A stretch of 64,000 bases of DNA, taken from Deinococcus malanensis (GTDB taxonomy: Bacteria; Deinococcota; Deinococci; Deinococcales; Deinococcaceae). Positions 9,216 through 16,869 of the stretch are shown here, one piece after another. The DNA lies in contig NZ_BMPP01000015.1 in assembly GCF_014647655.1 (NCBI RefSeq), forward strand, positions 1 to 64,000. The letters are read 5' to 3'. The notes under the pieces were generated by a model that saw nothing but the letters and a program-made list of their open reading frames with translations, was not told the origin of the DNA and did not search any database. The position numbers and the translations under genes are program-made. Within the stretch, counting starts at the first letter, position 1. Every line of letters starts with the position of its first letter.

Positions 9216-10446
9216 GCGGTGATTCTAAGGCATTCATCAGAAAGATGGTCTCTTCTTGATCGAGCTGAGCGAGTGGATTTTGCCGGGCAGGACGCAGACA
9301 TGGAGCCGCCTAGAGGCGGTCTTCGAGGTGGTGTCGTTCGAGGCACTCCTTCAGGGTGTTGGGGATACGACGAAGTCCAAGTTCGACCCTCCAGGCTTGT
9401 GGAGAGGTCACGCTGGCCACTGTTGACCTCTGCCTGCGCTTTTAGGAGAACCGGGGCCGCGTGGCACTCCCGAACGTACCGTTCTTGGTCCTGCTCCGAA
9501 CGGCGCGGTAACGCGACACAAAGGTAGCAAGGACAGCGGGCGCCTGAAGAGTTGCTGCGCACTTTAGCGAAGGTCATCACCGAGCGAAGCCGCAGCCACG
9601 CACGTCTGCCAAGAGTCGAACCGCGCCGGTTCCCGGGCGATGCCAGCGAAGATTACTTCATGGCCCACATTCACCACAGGAGCGGTGAGTCCACTGGCCA
9701 TGAAAGACAGTGGGCTGATCTGAAACAGAGCATTGATAGAGGTACGGCAGCTATCGGTGCAGAGGGACAGGCCTGCCACGCTGAGCAGCATACTCACCGG
9801 GCCCACCACAGCCCTGTGCTGCAAAGAACACGCGCTGATATTTGAGGTGGTGCCACAACAAAAACAGGTCTCCCTGGCCAGCGGGGGCAGCCGGCTGTGC
9901 TGCAGCTGCAGAACTACCGATCAGAGCAGTACGAACCAACGGTTGTCTCCCAACCCAGGCGTACAGGGCCCTGTGCAGCGTCCAGCTTCGCGCTGGTAGG
10001 CAGATGAAGCGCCACCCACTTCGTCAGACCTGATGAGGGAGTCCGATCACGAGGCAGGATCCGCCACTGTTCAAGTCTTAATTTATGAGGAGCCATTCTC
10101 GATAAACATGGTAGTTCCGAGAGGCCTTAATGAATGAGTCGTTTTTAAGGTGATTTCAGTCGGATATGACCAGGAGTCAAAACTTCCTTGCGGACTTCCA
10201 GAACGGCATTTTCGTCTATGCCATATCTATCGGTTGTGCAAAATCTTTATATCGTCACAATTGATAAAAATGTTATTAAGCTTTGTGTAAGGAGTCTGTC
10301 ATTAATTTCGACTTAATCTACCGGAGGTGATGAACCCCTCTGGTTCATCTCCCTTAACCGAAAAAGGCAAATCCGTCGCGAGGCGGTGGCGCAAAGCTTC
10401 CGGAACCCTAGTGGTTGGCCGAGTTACCGAAAGAAGGGAGAATTTC
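9216..10446. other. 1.2 kb gene-poor stretch upstream of the GH16 gene
   Basis: No gene is supported. The first 700 bases keep a chromosomal GC level. They contain a frame reading LRTLAKVITERSRSHARL (near 9555-9610) that faintly resembles a transposase C-terminus, but stops interrupt every frame around it. From about 10080 to 10320 the sequence becomes strikingly AT-rich, with T- and A-runs and an imperfect TTGATA/TATTAAG environment. That is a likely promoter or upstream activating region for the secreted GH16 gene that follows. Confidence 0.45.
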
Positions 10447-11634
10447 ATGCGTACACGTATTGCTGTCAAAAATCTGGCCCTCACCACTGCCCTGGGCCTT
10501 ATGCTGGCTGCCTGCTCGAGCACCACCACTCCGGAGTCCACCGTCGAAGAGACGGCTCCGGCACCTGTTGCATCGCAGCCGAATGTGGAGGTTCAGAACG
10601 TGGCCGGAAGCTGGCGCGATGATTTCAATACGCTGGACACCGCCCGCTGGTGGGTGTCGTCCAACACCTGGACCCCTTTCTGGGCACGTGACGGCCTGAG
10701 CGGTACCTGGGAACCCAGCAACGTCACTGTGAAAGACGGCTTCCTGGTGATGAAACTGGACGTCAGCAGCAGCCTGGTGGCCCGCGCTGCCGAGCTGGCC
10801 ACCAACGCCAAACACGGCTACGGCACCTACGAGGCCCGGATGCGTGCCTCGAGCAGCAGCGCCGATCCATCGGTGGCAGGCACCGGCACCAGCGGCAACA
10901 TCAGCGCGTTTTTCAACTTCGTCAATGACTCGGAAACCGAGATTGACCACGAGGTCGAAGGCCAGAACCCCACCACCGACTGGATGGGCGCTTGGCAGAC
11001 CACCAGCCGTCACGACTACGGTACCGGCGGCACCGGCGAGAACCTGACGCAGGGCTTCCACACCTACCGCTGGGACTGGACGCCCACCAAGATCGACTTC
11101 TATATCGACGGCGTGCTCAAGCGCACCACCACCTCCGTGGTGCCCACCGCCGAAGCGCACCTGATGCTGAACCTGTGGCCCACCAACTCCACCGGCTGGG
11201 GCGGCAAGGCTACACCTGGCACCCAGTACATGCTTGTCGACTACGTCAGCTTTACGCCGGCCACCGCGACCAGCACGCCGACAACCGCCCCTGTCACCGC
11301 CCCAACGGACGACACTGCTGCAGGCGCCCTGGCGCTGACCAAGGTCGCATCCGTATCGGGAACACTCAGCTCGACCGATACGCAGGACTGGTACACCTTC
11401 ACCAGCACCGATCTGGGCGGCCAGAGTACCGTTTCCCTGACCACAGGCTGGAACAGTGACCTGGAGATCTACGCAGCCGACGGCACGACCCTGCTGGGCA
11501 GCAGCCGAAAGGGCAAAGGCAGCACCGACAGCGTGACGCTGAACCTGGCGGCCGGCAAGCAGTACTACGCCCGCGTGGTCTGGTCGAGCCGCACCCCGAG
11601 CTACACCCTGAGTGCTTCCGGCGCCATTCGCTGA
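10447..11634 (+). CDS. secreted GH16 glycoside hydrolase lipoprotein with C-terminal PPC domain
   Basis: A 395-residue lipoprotein. The signal peptide ends in a lipobox LAAC with C23. A GH16 beta-jelly-roll spans about 50-275 with the catalytic signature E165-I-D167-H-E169, where the outer glutamates act as nucleophile and acid/base. It also has WDWTPTKIDFYIDG and LMLNLWP, which are typical of laminarinase/agarase-type GH16 enzymes. A Thr/Pro linker leads to a bacterial pre-peptidase C-terminal (PPC) beta-sandwich (about 285-395), often a carbohydrate or surface binding unit. It likely attacks a beta-1,3/1,4-glucan or related polymer at the cell surface. The start at 10447 is set by GAAGGGAG upstream and by the signal peptide; an upstream ATG at 10327 in the same frame is unlikely. 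Confidence 0.9.
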   Translation: MRTRIAVKNLALTTALGLMLAACSSTTTPESTVEETAPAPVASQPNVEVQNVAGSWRDDFNTLDTARWWVSSNTWTPFWARDGLSGTWEPSNVTVKDGFLVMKLDVSSSLVARAAELATNAKHGYGTYEARMRASSSSADPSVAGTGTSGNISAFFNFVNDSETEIDHEVEGQNPTTDWMGAWQTTSRHDYGTGGTGENLTQGFHTYRWDWTPTKIDFYIDGVLKRTTTSVVPTAEAHLMLNLWPTNSTGWGGKATPGTQYMLVDYVSFTPATATSTPTTAPVTAPTDDTAAGALALTKVASVSGTLSSTDTQDWYTFTSTDLGGQSTVSLTTGWNSDLEIYAADGTTLLGSSRKGKGSTDSVTLNLAAGKQYYARVVWSSRTPSYTLSASGAIR

Positions 11635-11698
11635 AGCGAGAGTCAGGGCTTGGACGGAGATCTACAGTTTCTAGATAAAGAATGTGCTGATGACGCGA

Positions 11699-11731
11699 GC
11701 AAGCGGGTGGTCTTGAAGACCACCCGCTTGC
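11699..11731. terminator. hairpin terminator after the GH16 gene
   Basis: A near-continuous palindrome with 16-bp arms (GCAAGCGGGTGGTCTT and its complement) and a 1-nt centre, so about 14 bp of usable stem. It lies 65 bases after the stop. There is no T-run. Confidence 0.6.
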
Positions 11732-11951
11732 TTCGATTGCGCCCATGATGAGGAGCTTCATGCCCTGCCCATCGTTCTGCAATCTCAGGTGACCACTTGG
11801 GCGGTGCCGGGTCGTTCCTGGCCTCCATTCCATTCGCCTGTGACCGCCGATCCGTTCCATACCCTCGTATAAAGCTACCTGTGGTGCCTTGTTGCCTGGA
11901 ACCTACATGCTACGCACCCGATGTCGCACCGACCGGCACGGTCCCCAGCCC
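11732..11951. other. intergenic stretch between GH16 terminator and galK remnant
   Basis: No open frame with recognisable content, no clear repeat and no promoter that I can defend. It separates the GH16 gene from the 3' end of the galK remnant. Confidence 0.4.
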
Positions 11952-12632
11952 CTACAAGGTATCTGGCTGGAGAGTCAACAGAACCGGAACATGAGATGAC
12001 TGCCGGGCGTAGGCGTCCCGGATGGCCTGACCGGCCTGAAGCCCGCGGCCAGCCTGGGCGAGCATAACTACACTTCCGCCGAAGCTGCCCCGGTCAGCCG
12101 CGCGCCGTATACGTCGCCACATGCGCGGGCCAGTTCCACGATCAGGTCAACCTCCGGCACCGACACTTCGTAGTCGTCGCGCATCGACGCGTGCGAGGCC
12201 AGGAACAGCCGGCCGACCCCTGCCAGATCCCCCTCACGGAAGGCCTGCACCGCCTGCAGTACGCGGTCGTTTTCGGTGATCACATGCCGGGCACGGCGGG
12301 CAAGCAGGTCTGGAAGCCCATCGAGCCGGGGCAGGTCGGTCAGACCGAGGTCGCGCAGGCTGGCCACCTCCAGCAACGCGCAGACCTGTTCGCACTCTGA
12401 ACGGCGGGTGTTGTAGTCCCCGCCGGCGTGCTGACGCTCCACCCCGGAATGCAGCACCACCAGGCCGGCGTCCTGTGGCCGGGCGACCCCCTCGTACTTT
12501 CCGCCTGACGCGCCAGCAGGGCCGCCTCAACGTCTGTCATCTGGAAGCCGTAGAGCTCGCGCAGCCCGCGGATCAGGGCCACCAGCAGGGCCGCAGAACT
12601 CGACAGACCCGACCCACGCACTGCACGGCCTG
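11952..12632 (-). pseudogene. galK: galactokinase remnant (5'-truncated, frameshifted)
   Basis: Reading leftward, the sequence begins inside galactokinase at the ATP-binding motif RGSGLSSSAALL (about 12585-12625). It continues through ALLARQAE, then LVVLHSGVERQHAGGDYNTRRSECE, the central helices, and VYGARLTGA. A missing base near 12097 breaks the glycine motif GAGFGG. The other frame resumes with SVVMLAQAG and ends at a TAG (11952-11954). About 50 residues between ALLARQAE and PQDAGLVV are also missing with a frame change (near 12490). The first ~120 residues, including the galactose-binding N-terminus, are absent. The product cannot be active. The truncated end abuts a truncated lacI-family gene on the other strand. 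Confidence 0.85.
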
Positions 12633-13298
12633 TGTTCGGACTTGCCGTGCGTGTTCCTGGACGTTCTGGCCGAGGCCAATGTCCACGCGGCCCTGCTCGA
12701 CCAGTATTCCGGCGCGCAGCTTGGAGCCGAGCACCTGCTGAGTCTGGGGCACACGCGGATTGCCATGATCAGCGAGCCCCAATCTGCGGTGGCGGAGCAT
12801 TCGCGCACCCAGGGATGGCGTGACGCTCTGGCCCGGCACAATCTGGCGCCGGTAGCTACCGTCCACGGGGACTGGAGCGCCAGCAGCGGGTATACCGCAG
12901 TCACAACTACTGGGCAATGGTGCCGAGTTCACCGGCTTGCTGGTGGCCACGACCAGATGGCAGTGGGGGCCCTGCGCGCCCTGTGGGAGCGGGGCCTGAA
13001 CGTTCCCCGTGACGTCTCGGTAATCGGGTTTGACGACACTGCGTAAAGCGCCATGCTGATTCCTCCCCTGACGACCATCCGGCAGGACTTCCCGAACCTG
13101 GGCAAGCGCTCCTTTCATCATTTGCTGCAACTGGTGGAAGGTCACGAGCCCCCGCACCTGACCGTCACTCAGCCAGAACTGATCGTGCGAGCCAGCACCG
13201 CATCACCCCACCACAGCGCCGTGCGCTACCCAGACCTGATGGAAGCTGTCCGTCGCCTGGGGGAGGCCCCGCAATCGGGAGGAGGGGCGAAGGAATAG
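12633..13298 (+). pseudogene. LacI-family repressor remnant (no DNA-binding domain, internal nonsense)
   Basis: The sequence matches the effector-binding half of a LacI/GalR repressor: VFLDVLAEANVHAALLDQY, GAEHLLSLGHTRIAMIS, ALRALWERGLNVPRDVSVIGFDD, LTTIRQDFPNLG, and a short C-terminus. The helix-turn-helix and the first half of the core are missing; the match begins at about 12640, where the galK remnant stops. Two frame changes (near 12897 and 12950) scramble about 18 residues but restore the frame. A TAA at 13044-13046 then interrupts the DDTAYSAM-type segment. It was probably the galactose-operon regulator divergent from galK. Confidence 0.85.
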
Positions 13299-13703
13299 GT
13301 GTCTGTTGTGGTCGCCTGGGGCTGCCGGGACAAAGGGTCACACCAGTGCCCTGGATTCCCGCCGTCTTCCCAATCTGCTGGCAAAAGTGAGCGCGTAAAT
13401 TTCACCTCCATACAAACCCAGGGACAGGTGTATCTGCAGGACCGGCCGGACCATATGCTGATCCGTGTTGAGCTTGTTGCTCGGGGCTTCATCCCCAGCC
13501 GTCTGCAACCTGTGGTCCTGTAGGAATACCAGTACGGAAACACCAGCAGCGTAGTCAGCCTGCATGCCCGCGGGAAGACCACTCCGAGCCATGGACTGAC
13601 CTGGTCTGCAGGCAGGCACAATCCCGGGCGATTTCGACGTCACCTGCTGGCCTTCTCACCTGTCGCCGAAAATACATGCGGCTCGACTCCCCGGTCCTCT
13701 ACC
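13299..13703. other. 400-base stretch without a supported gene
   Basis: Between the LacI remnant and the DUF99 gene. Short overlapping frames on both strands show no recognisable motif. I see no hairpin with a T-run and no repeat. It is probably decayed DNA belonging to the same degenerate sugar locus. Confidence 0.4.
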
Positions 13704-14366
13704 TCAGACGCGCCCGCCACGGCTGTGCCCCTGGGTCGTCCCACGAGCGATCAGGTGCGCGGCGCGCAGAGGCTCGGGAATATGTCCGGTCACGGTCAGG
13801 GCCTGCAAGGCACCCTCGGCGTCAGCCAGGCTGAGCCCGACGCGCTGAACCATCACATCCAGACACAGCTCCATCGGGCCGAGCGAAGCAATCAGCTGCC
13901 ACTTGCGCCGGCCTCCGGGGACACGGGTGAGCAGGGCTGAGCGGATGCGCTCCATGTTCGGGGCGCGGCGGGCCACCACCAGTACAGGAAGGCCAGTCAT
14001 CTCCCTAAGGGCCCAGGCGTCGACCACGTTGAATCCGGCCAGCGCCACACCCTGAAGCAGGATCAGGTGCAGATGCTCCTGCGCGCCGCTGGCCTCGACG
14101 AGCCGGGCCAGTTCAGCCGTGCTGTTGCGCCCGTCGCGCCGGACCCGGCCGCGCACCACCGCGTGCAGGGTCTGCCGGGCGTAGACCGTGCCGAACACTG
14201 GAACGTCTCCACGGTGGGTGCGCTCGAACGGCGCGTCGTCGAACCCGATGGCATGCACCCGGACAGGGTCGGGGTTTTGAATTCGGGCGTCAACCCCCTG
14301 CAAATTTCCAGCACAGGCAGGGACAACGGGAGGAGAGACGCTTCTCAGGGCAATATCCAGCTTCAT
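13704..14366 (-). CDS. DUF99 family protein (endonuclease V-fold relative)
   Basis: A 220-residue protein with the DUF99 order: VRVHAIGFDDAPF, FGTVYARQTLHAVVRGRVRRDG, a helix, HLILLQGVALAGFNVVD, LREMTGLPVLVVARRAPN, and a C-terminal helix ending at RAAHLIARG. Archaeal DUF99 members share the endonuclease V fold, and some act on deoxyuridine in DNA. The acidic pair in FDDAPF and the FNVVD aspartate would be the metal ligands. The bacterial role is less clear. The start is uncertain: 14366 has no good Shine-Dalgarno, and homology begins about 30 residues in. It lies 95 bases downstream of the ABC exporter on the same strand, so co-transcription is possible. Confidence 0.75.
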   Translation of the reverse strand: MKLDIALRSVSPPVVPACAGNLQGVDARIQNPDPVRVHAIGFDDAPFERTHRGDVPVFGTVYARQTLHAVVRGRVRRDGRNSTAELARLVEASGAQEHLHLILLQGVALAGFNVVDAWALREMTGLPVLVVARRAPNMERIRSALLTRVPGGRRKWQLIASLGPMELCLDVMVQRVGLSLADAEGALQALTVTGHIPEPLRAAHLIARGTTQGHSRGGRV

Positions 14367-14461
14367 GTTCTGGAAAATGCCTATGACTACCGCAGGCAGG
14401 TCAGCCGAACCGGTCCAGCCCTCTTCAATACCAGGTGACAGGGGACGCCAGAGCAGGACTG

Positions 14462-16303
14462 TCAGGCGTCCTTCTGGCCCAGGAGAGGGTTCTGTCCGCC
14501 TGCGTAGCCACTGGCCTGCAGCTGGTACAGGGCCGCATACTTCCCGCTCCGTTGCAGCAGCTCCGCATGGCTGCCGGACTCCGTAACTACACCGCCTTCA
14601 AGGACGATGATCTGATCGGCCAGCCGAACGGTGGAGAAGCGGTGGGAAATCAGAACAGTCAGCCGTTCCTGGGCCTGCGCCCGCAGGGCTTCAATGGTTT
14701 CGAATTCGGCGCGCGCATCCAGGGCCGCCGTGGGTTCGTCGAACACCAGGACCGAGGCGTCCCTGAAATACAGCCGCGCCAGGGCCAGCCGTTGCCACTG
14801 TCCACCCGAGAGTTGCCGGCCCCCCTGAAACAGGCGCCCCAAAGGTGTCTCCAGTCCCTGCGGCAGGGTCGCCACGTACGCCGCACCTGCCTGCTCGACG
14901 GCGCGGTCCACACCCGGAGCGTCTTCCATGCGGCTGACTTCGGCGATAGCAACGTTCTCTCGGGCGCTCATCTGGTACTGCCCGTAATCCTGGAAGATGA
15001 TGCTCATTTCCTTTTGAACGCTGCGCGGCGAGAAGCGCCCGGCGTCCATGCCGTTGAAGAGAATGCGCCCTGAGGTCGGCTCGAACAGCCGGGTCAGCAG
15101 TTTCACGATGGTGGTCTTTCCCGCGCCGTTCTCGCCTACCAGGGCCAATGCCTGACCGCGGCGGACCGTGAAACTCACGCCTCGCAGCACGTCACGGTCG
15201 GTCAGCGGGTAGCGGAAGCCCACGTTCTGGAATTCGATGGTGTCGATACTGCCGTGCCATTCCTCACCAGCGTCTAGGTCGCGGTCAGGAAGTTCCAGGA
15301 AGGCAAAGAGGTTACGCATGTACAGCAGGTTCTGGTAGATCCCACTCAGGCCGTTGAGAAAGCCGGAGACGGTGCCCTGTACCTGCGCGATCCCCAGGAT
15401 GAACACGCTGAAATCTCCGACGCTCAGTTGCCCGTCCACGGCGCGGCGCAGGATCAGGGCGCTGGCCAGCCCGATCAGCAGGGCCGATGTCAGCGAGGCG
15501 GCGAAGCCCCAGAGGGCCCGCTGCCTCACCATGGCGTCGAGTTGTCTGCGAAAACCCAGGTAGTATTCCCGCCAGCGGCCGAGCAGGTGGCCTTCGAAAC
15601 CGAACAGACGGACCTCCTTGACCAGGGTGTCGGAGGTCAGCAGGCTACCTAGGTAGTTCTGGACCCGGGCGTCGTGGGTCTGGCGGCGCAGCATGCGGTA
15701 GTTTTCGATGCCGAAGCGGTTGCTGACATACACGTTCGGCAGACTCGCCAGCAGGACCAGCGGCAGCACCCAGAAGCCCAGGCGGGCCATCAGAACCCCC
15801 ACCGACACCAGCGTCACCGCGGCCCCTGCCAGCCCGACAAGTTGCGTTGCCACTCCCAGCGGCCGTGATCCCACCTCGCGGTACGCCTGCTGGAGCTTGT
15901 CATAGGTCTCCGCGTTCTCGAACGACTCGACGCTCATCCCGGACGCCTTGTCCAGCAGCCGCCGGCTGACGCTGTGCTGGAGGCTGTCTCCAAGCAGTTG
16001 CTGCGCGGCCGTCTGCACGGTGGACAGCAGGCTGCCCAGAACGGTCAGGCCCACCTGGATAGCCAGCAAGGACAGCAGCGCTGGATACGTGGCCTGACCC
16101 TGGGTCGCGTGCGCCACCTCGTCGAGCAGCAGCTTTCCCACATACAGGTGGGCGGCCGGCAGGGCGCTGCCGCCCAGGCTGGTCGCCGCGTACATCAAGC
16201 TGTGACGCGAGCTGGCCTGCCAGACCAGTTTCAGGGTGGCCAGAAGATCGGCCGGGCGCATGGCCACGGCGGGATCAGCCGCAGGAGGCGCGCGGACAGT
16301 CAC
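14462..16303 (-). CDS. ABC transporter, fused permease and ATPase
   Basis: About 613 residues. An N-terminal six-helix ABC exporter membrane domain (about 20-340) is followed by an ATPase domain with Walker A GENGAGKTT, Q loop (IFQDYGQYQ), signature LSGGQWQRLALAR, Walker B VLVFDEPTAAL, and the H-loop SHRFSTVR. It is a homodimeric or heterodimeric half-transporter of the MsbA/lipid-peptide export class; the substrate is unknown. The start is uncertain: the GTG at 16303 is preferred by protein length. The frame remains open to a TTG at 16399 preceded by a G-rich stretch, and an ATG at 16261 is also possible. It is divergent from the small gene at 16551, with two dyads between them. Confidence 0.85.
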   Translation of the reverse strand: MTVRAPPAADPAVAMRPADLLATLKLVWQASSRHSLMYAATSLGGSALPAAHLYVGKLLLDEVAHATQGQATYPALLSLLAIQVGLTVLGSLLSTVQTAAQQLLGDSLQHSVSRRLLDKASGMSVESFENAETYDKLQQAYREVGSRPLGVATQLVGLAGAAVTLVSVGVLMARLGFWVLPLVLLASLPNVYVSNRFGIENYRMLRRQTHDARVQNYLGSLLTSDTLVKEVRLFGFEGHLLGRWREYYLGFRRQLDAMVRQRALWGFAASLTSALLIGLASALILRRAVDGQLSVGDFSVFILGIAQVQGTVSGFLNGLSGIYQNLLYMRNLFAFLELPDRDLDAGEEWHGSIDTIEFQNVGFRYPLTDRDVLRGVSFTVRRGQALALVGENGAGKTTIVKLLTRLFEPTSGRILFNGMDAGRFSPRSVQKEMSIIFQDYGQYQMSARENVAIAEVSRMEDAPGVDRAVEQAGAAYVATLPQGLETPLGRLFQGGRQLSGGQWQRLALARLYFRDASVLVFDEPTAALDARAEFETIEALRAQAQERLTVLISHRFSTVRLADQIIVLEGGVVTESGSHAELLQRSGKYAALYQLQASGYAGGQNPLLGQKDA

Positions 16304-16441
16304 GGCGCGGGGTCCGCACACACAGAAAGGGAACGAGCAAGGCGCTGCATCTACTTCTGATTCTGAAGCCTGACAGGGGAGAGGGGACGCAGGGGCCAAG
16401 CACCCCCGACCTGAATATGCCCCGCTCCAGGGCTGCCGGCC

Positions 16442-16479
16442 CGCGCTCTCCTGGTCAGAAAAATTTCTGACAGAGCGCG
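16442..16479. promoter_or_regulatory. compound inverted repeat in a divergent promoter region
   Basis: Inner arms GTCAGAAA / TTTCTGAC (16454-16461 and 16464-16471, 2-nt spacer) are nested in outer arms CGCGCTCT / AGAGCGCG (16442-16449 and 16472-16479) with a 4-nt bulge on one side. It lies between divergent genes, so it is more likely an operator or cruciform than a terminator. Confidence 0.45.
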
Positions 16480-16506
16480 CTCTTTATCCTTCCTGCAACG
16501 TCCCCA

Positions 16507-16527
16507 CTAACCCTCGACCAGGGTTAG
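16507..16527. promoter_or_regulatory. perfect dyad upstream of the 73-residue gene
   Basis: CTAACCCT-CGACC-AGGGTTAG is an 8-bp perfect inverted repeat with a 5-nt spacer, 23 bases upstream of the start codon and just before the AGGAGGT ribosome site. This position fits a repressor operator overlapping the promoter. Confidence 0.45.
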
Positions 16528-16550
16528 CACGCATCCAGGAGGTTGAATCC

Positions 16551-16772
16551 ATGACCTTATCCACCCATCAGCAGCAAGACCTTGCGTGGCACTTCAGCCA
16601 TCTGCCGCCCGCCCAGGGGGCATTCCTCGAAACGGCCAGCCTGATCATCGAAGGTCAGATCGATCCGGCTGGGCTGATGCCTGCGCCCGCTGCCCTGTAT
16701 GGGCCGGACGTTTACGTCTTTGCCGACGAGATCATTGCCGAACTGGGCCTGCAGCACTTTGTATCGAATTAG
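16551..16772 (+). CDS. small hypothetical protein with a strong ribosome site
   Basis: A 73-residue acidic protein with no signal peptide or membrane segment. It contains LPPAQGAFLETASLIIEGQIDPAGLM and ends in ELGLQHFVSN. I recognise no family. It is likely real: AGGAGGT at 16537-16543 is seven bases from the ATG, the codon use matches its neighbours, and a perfect dyad lies just upstream. It sits between the divergent ABC exporter and the convergent rep gene. Confidence 0.65.
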   Translation: MTLSTHQQQDLAWHFSHLPPAQGAFLETASLIIEGQIDPAGLMPAPAALYGPDVYVFADEIIAELGLQHFVSN

Positions 16773-16869
16773 GGGCTGACGGAAGCACGTGCTGGGGGCG
16801 TCAGTGAGCGGCCCGTGCCCAGATTCCCCTTTGAGCTGGCCGCTGCACTGTCTGTGGGAACAGCCTGAT

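Noticed and set aside
8310..9527. A 405-residue open frame antisense to the sensor kinase N-terminus
   Set aside because: It lies opposite clear PAS and GAF coding sequence and lacks any motif or ribosome site.
9240..9850. Insertion sequence remnant
   Set aside because: Only a short transposase-like phrase is visible. I could not find terminal inverted repeats or target duplications, so it is noted only as an observation.
16557..16566. TTATCCACC near-match to a DnaA box
   Set aside because: Single site with a mismatch inside the 5' end of a coding sequence, 1.8 kb from the iterons. Likely chance.
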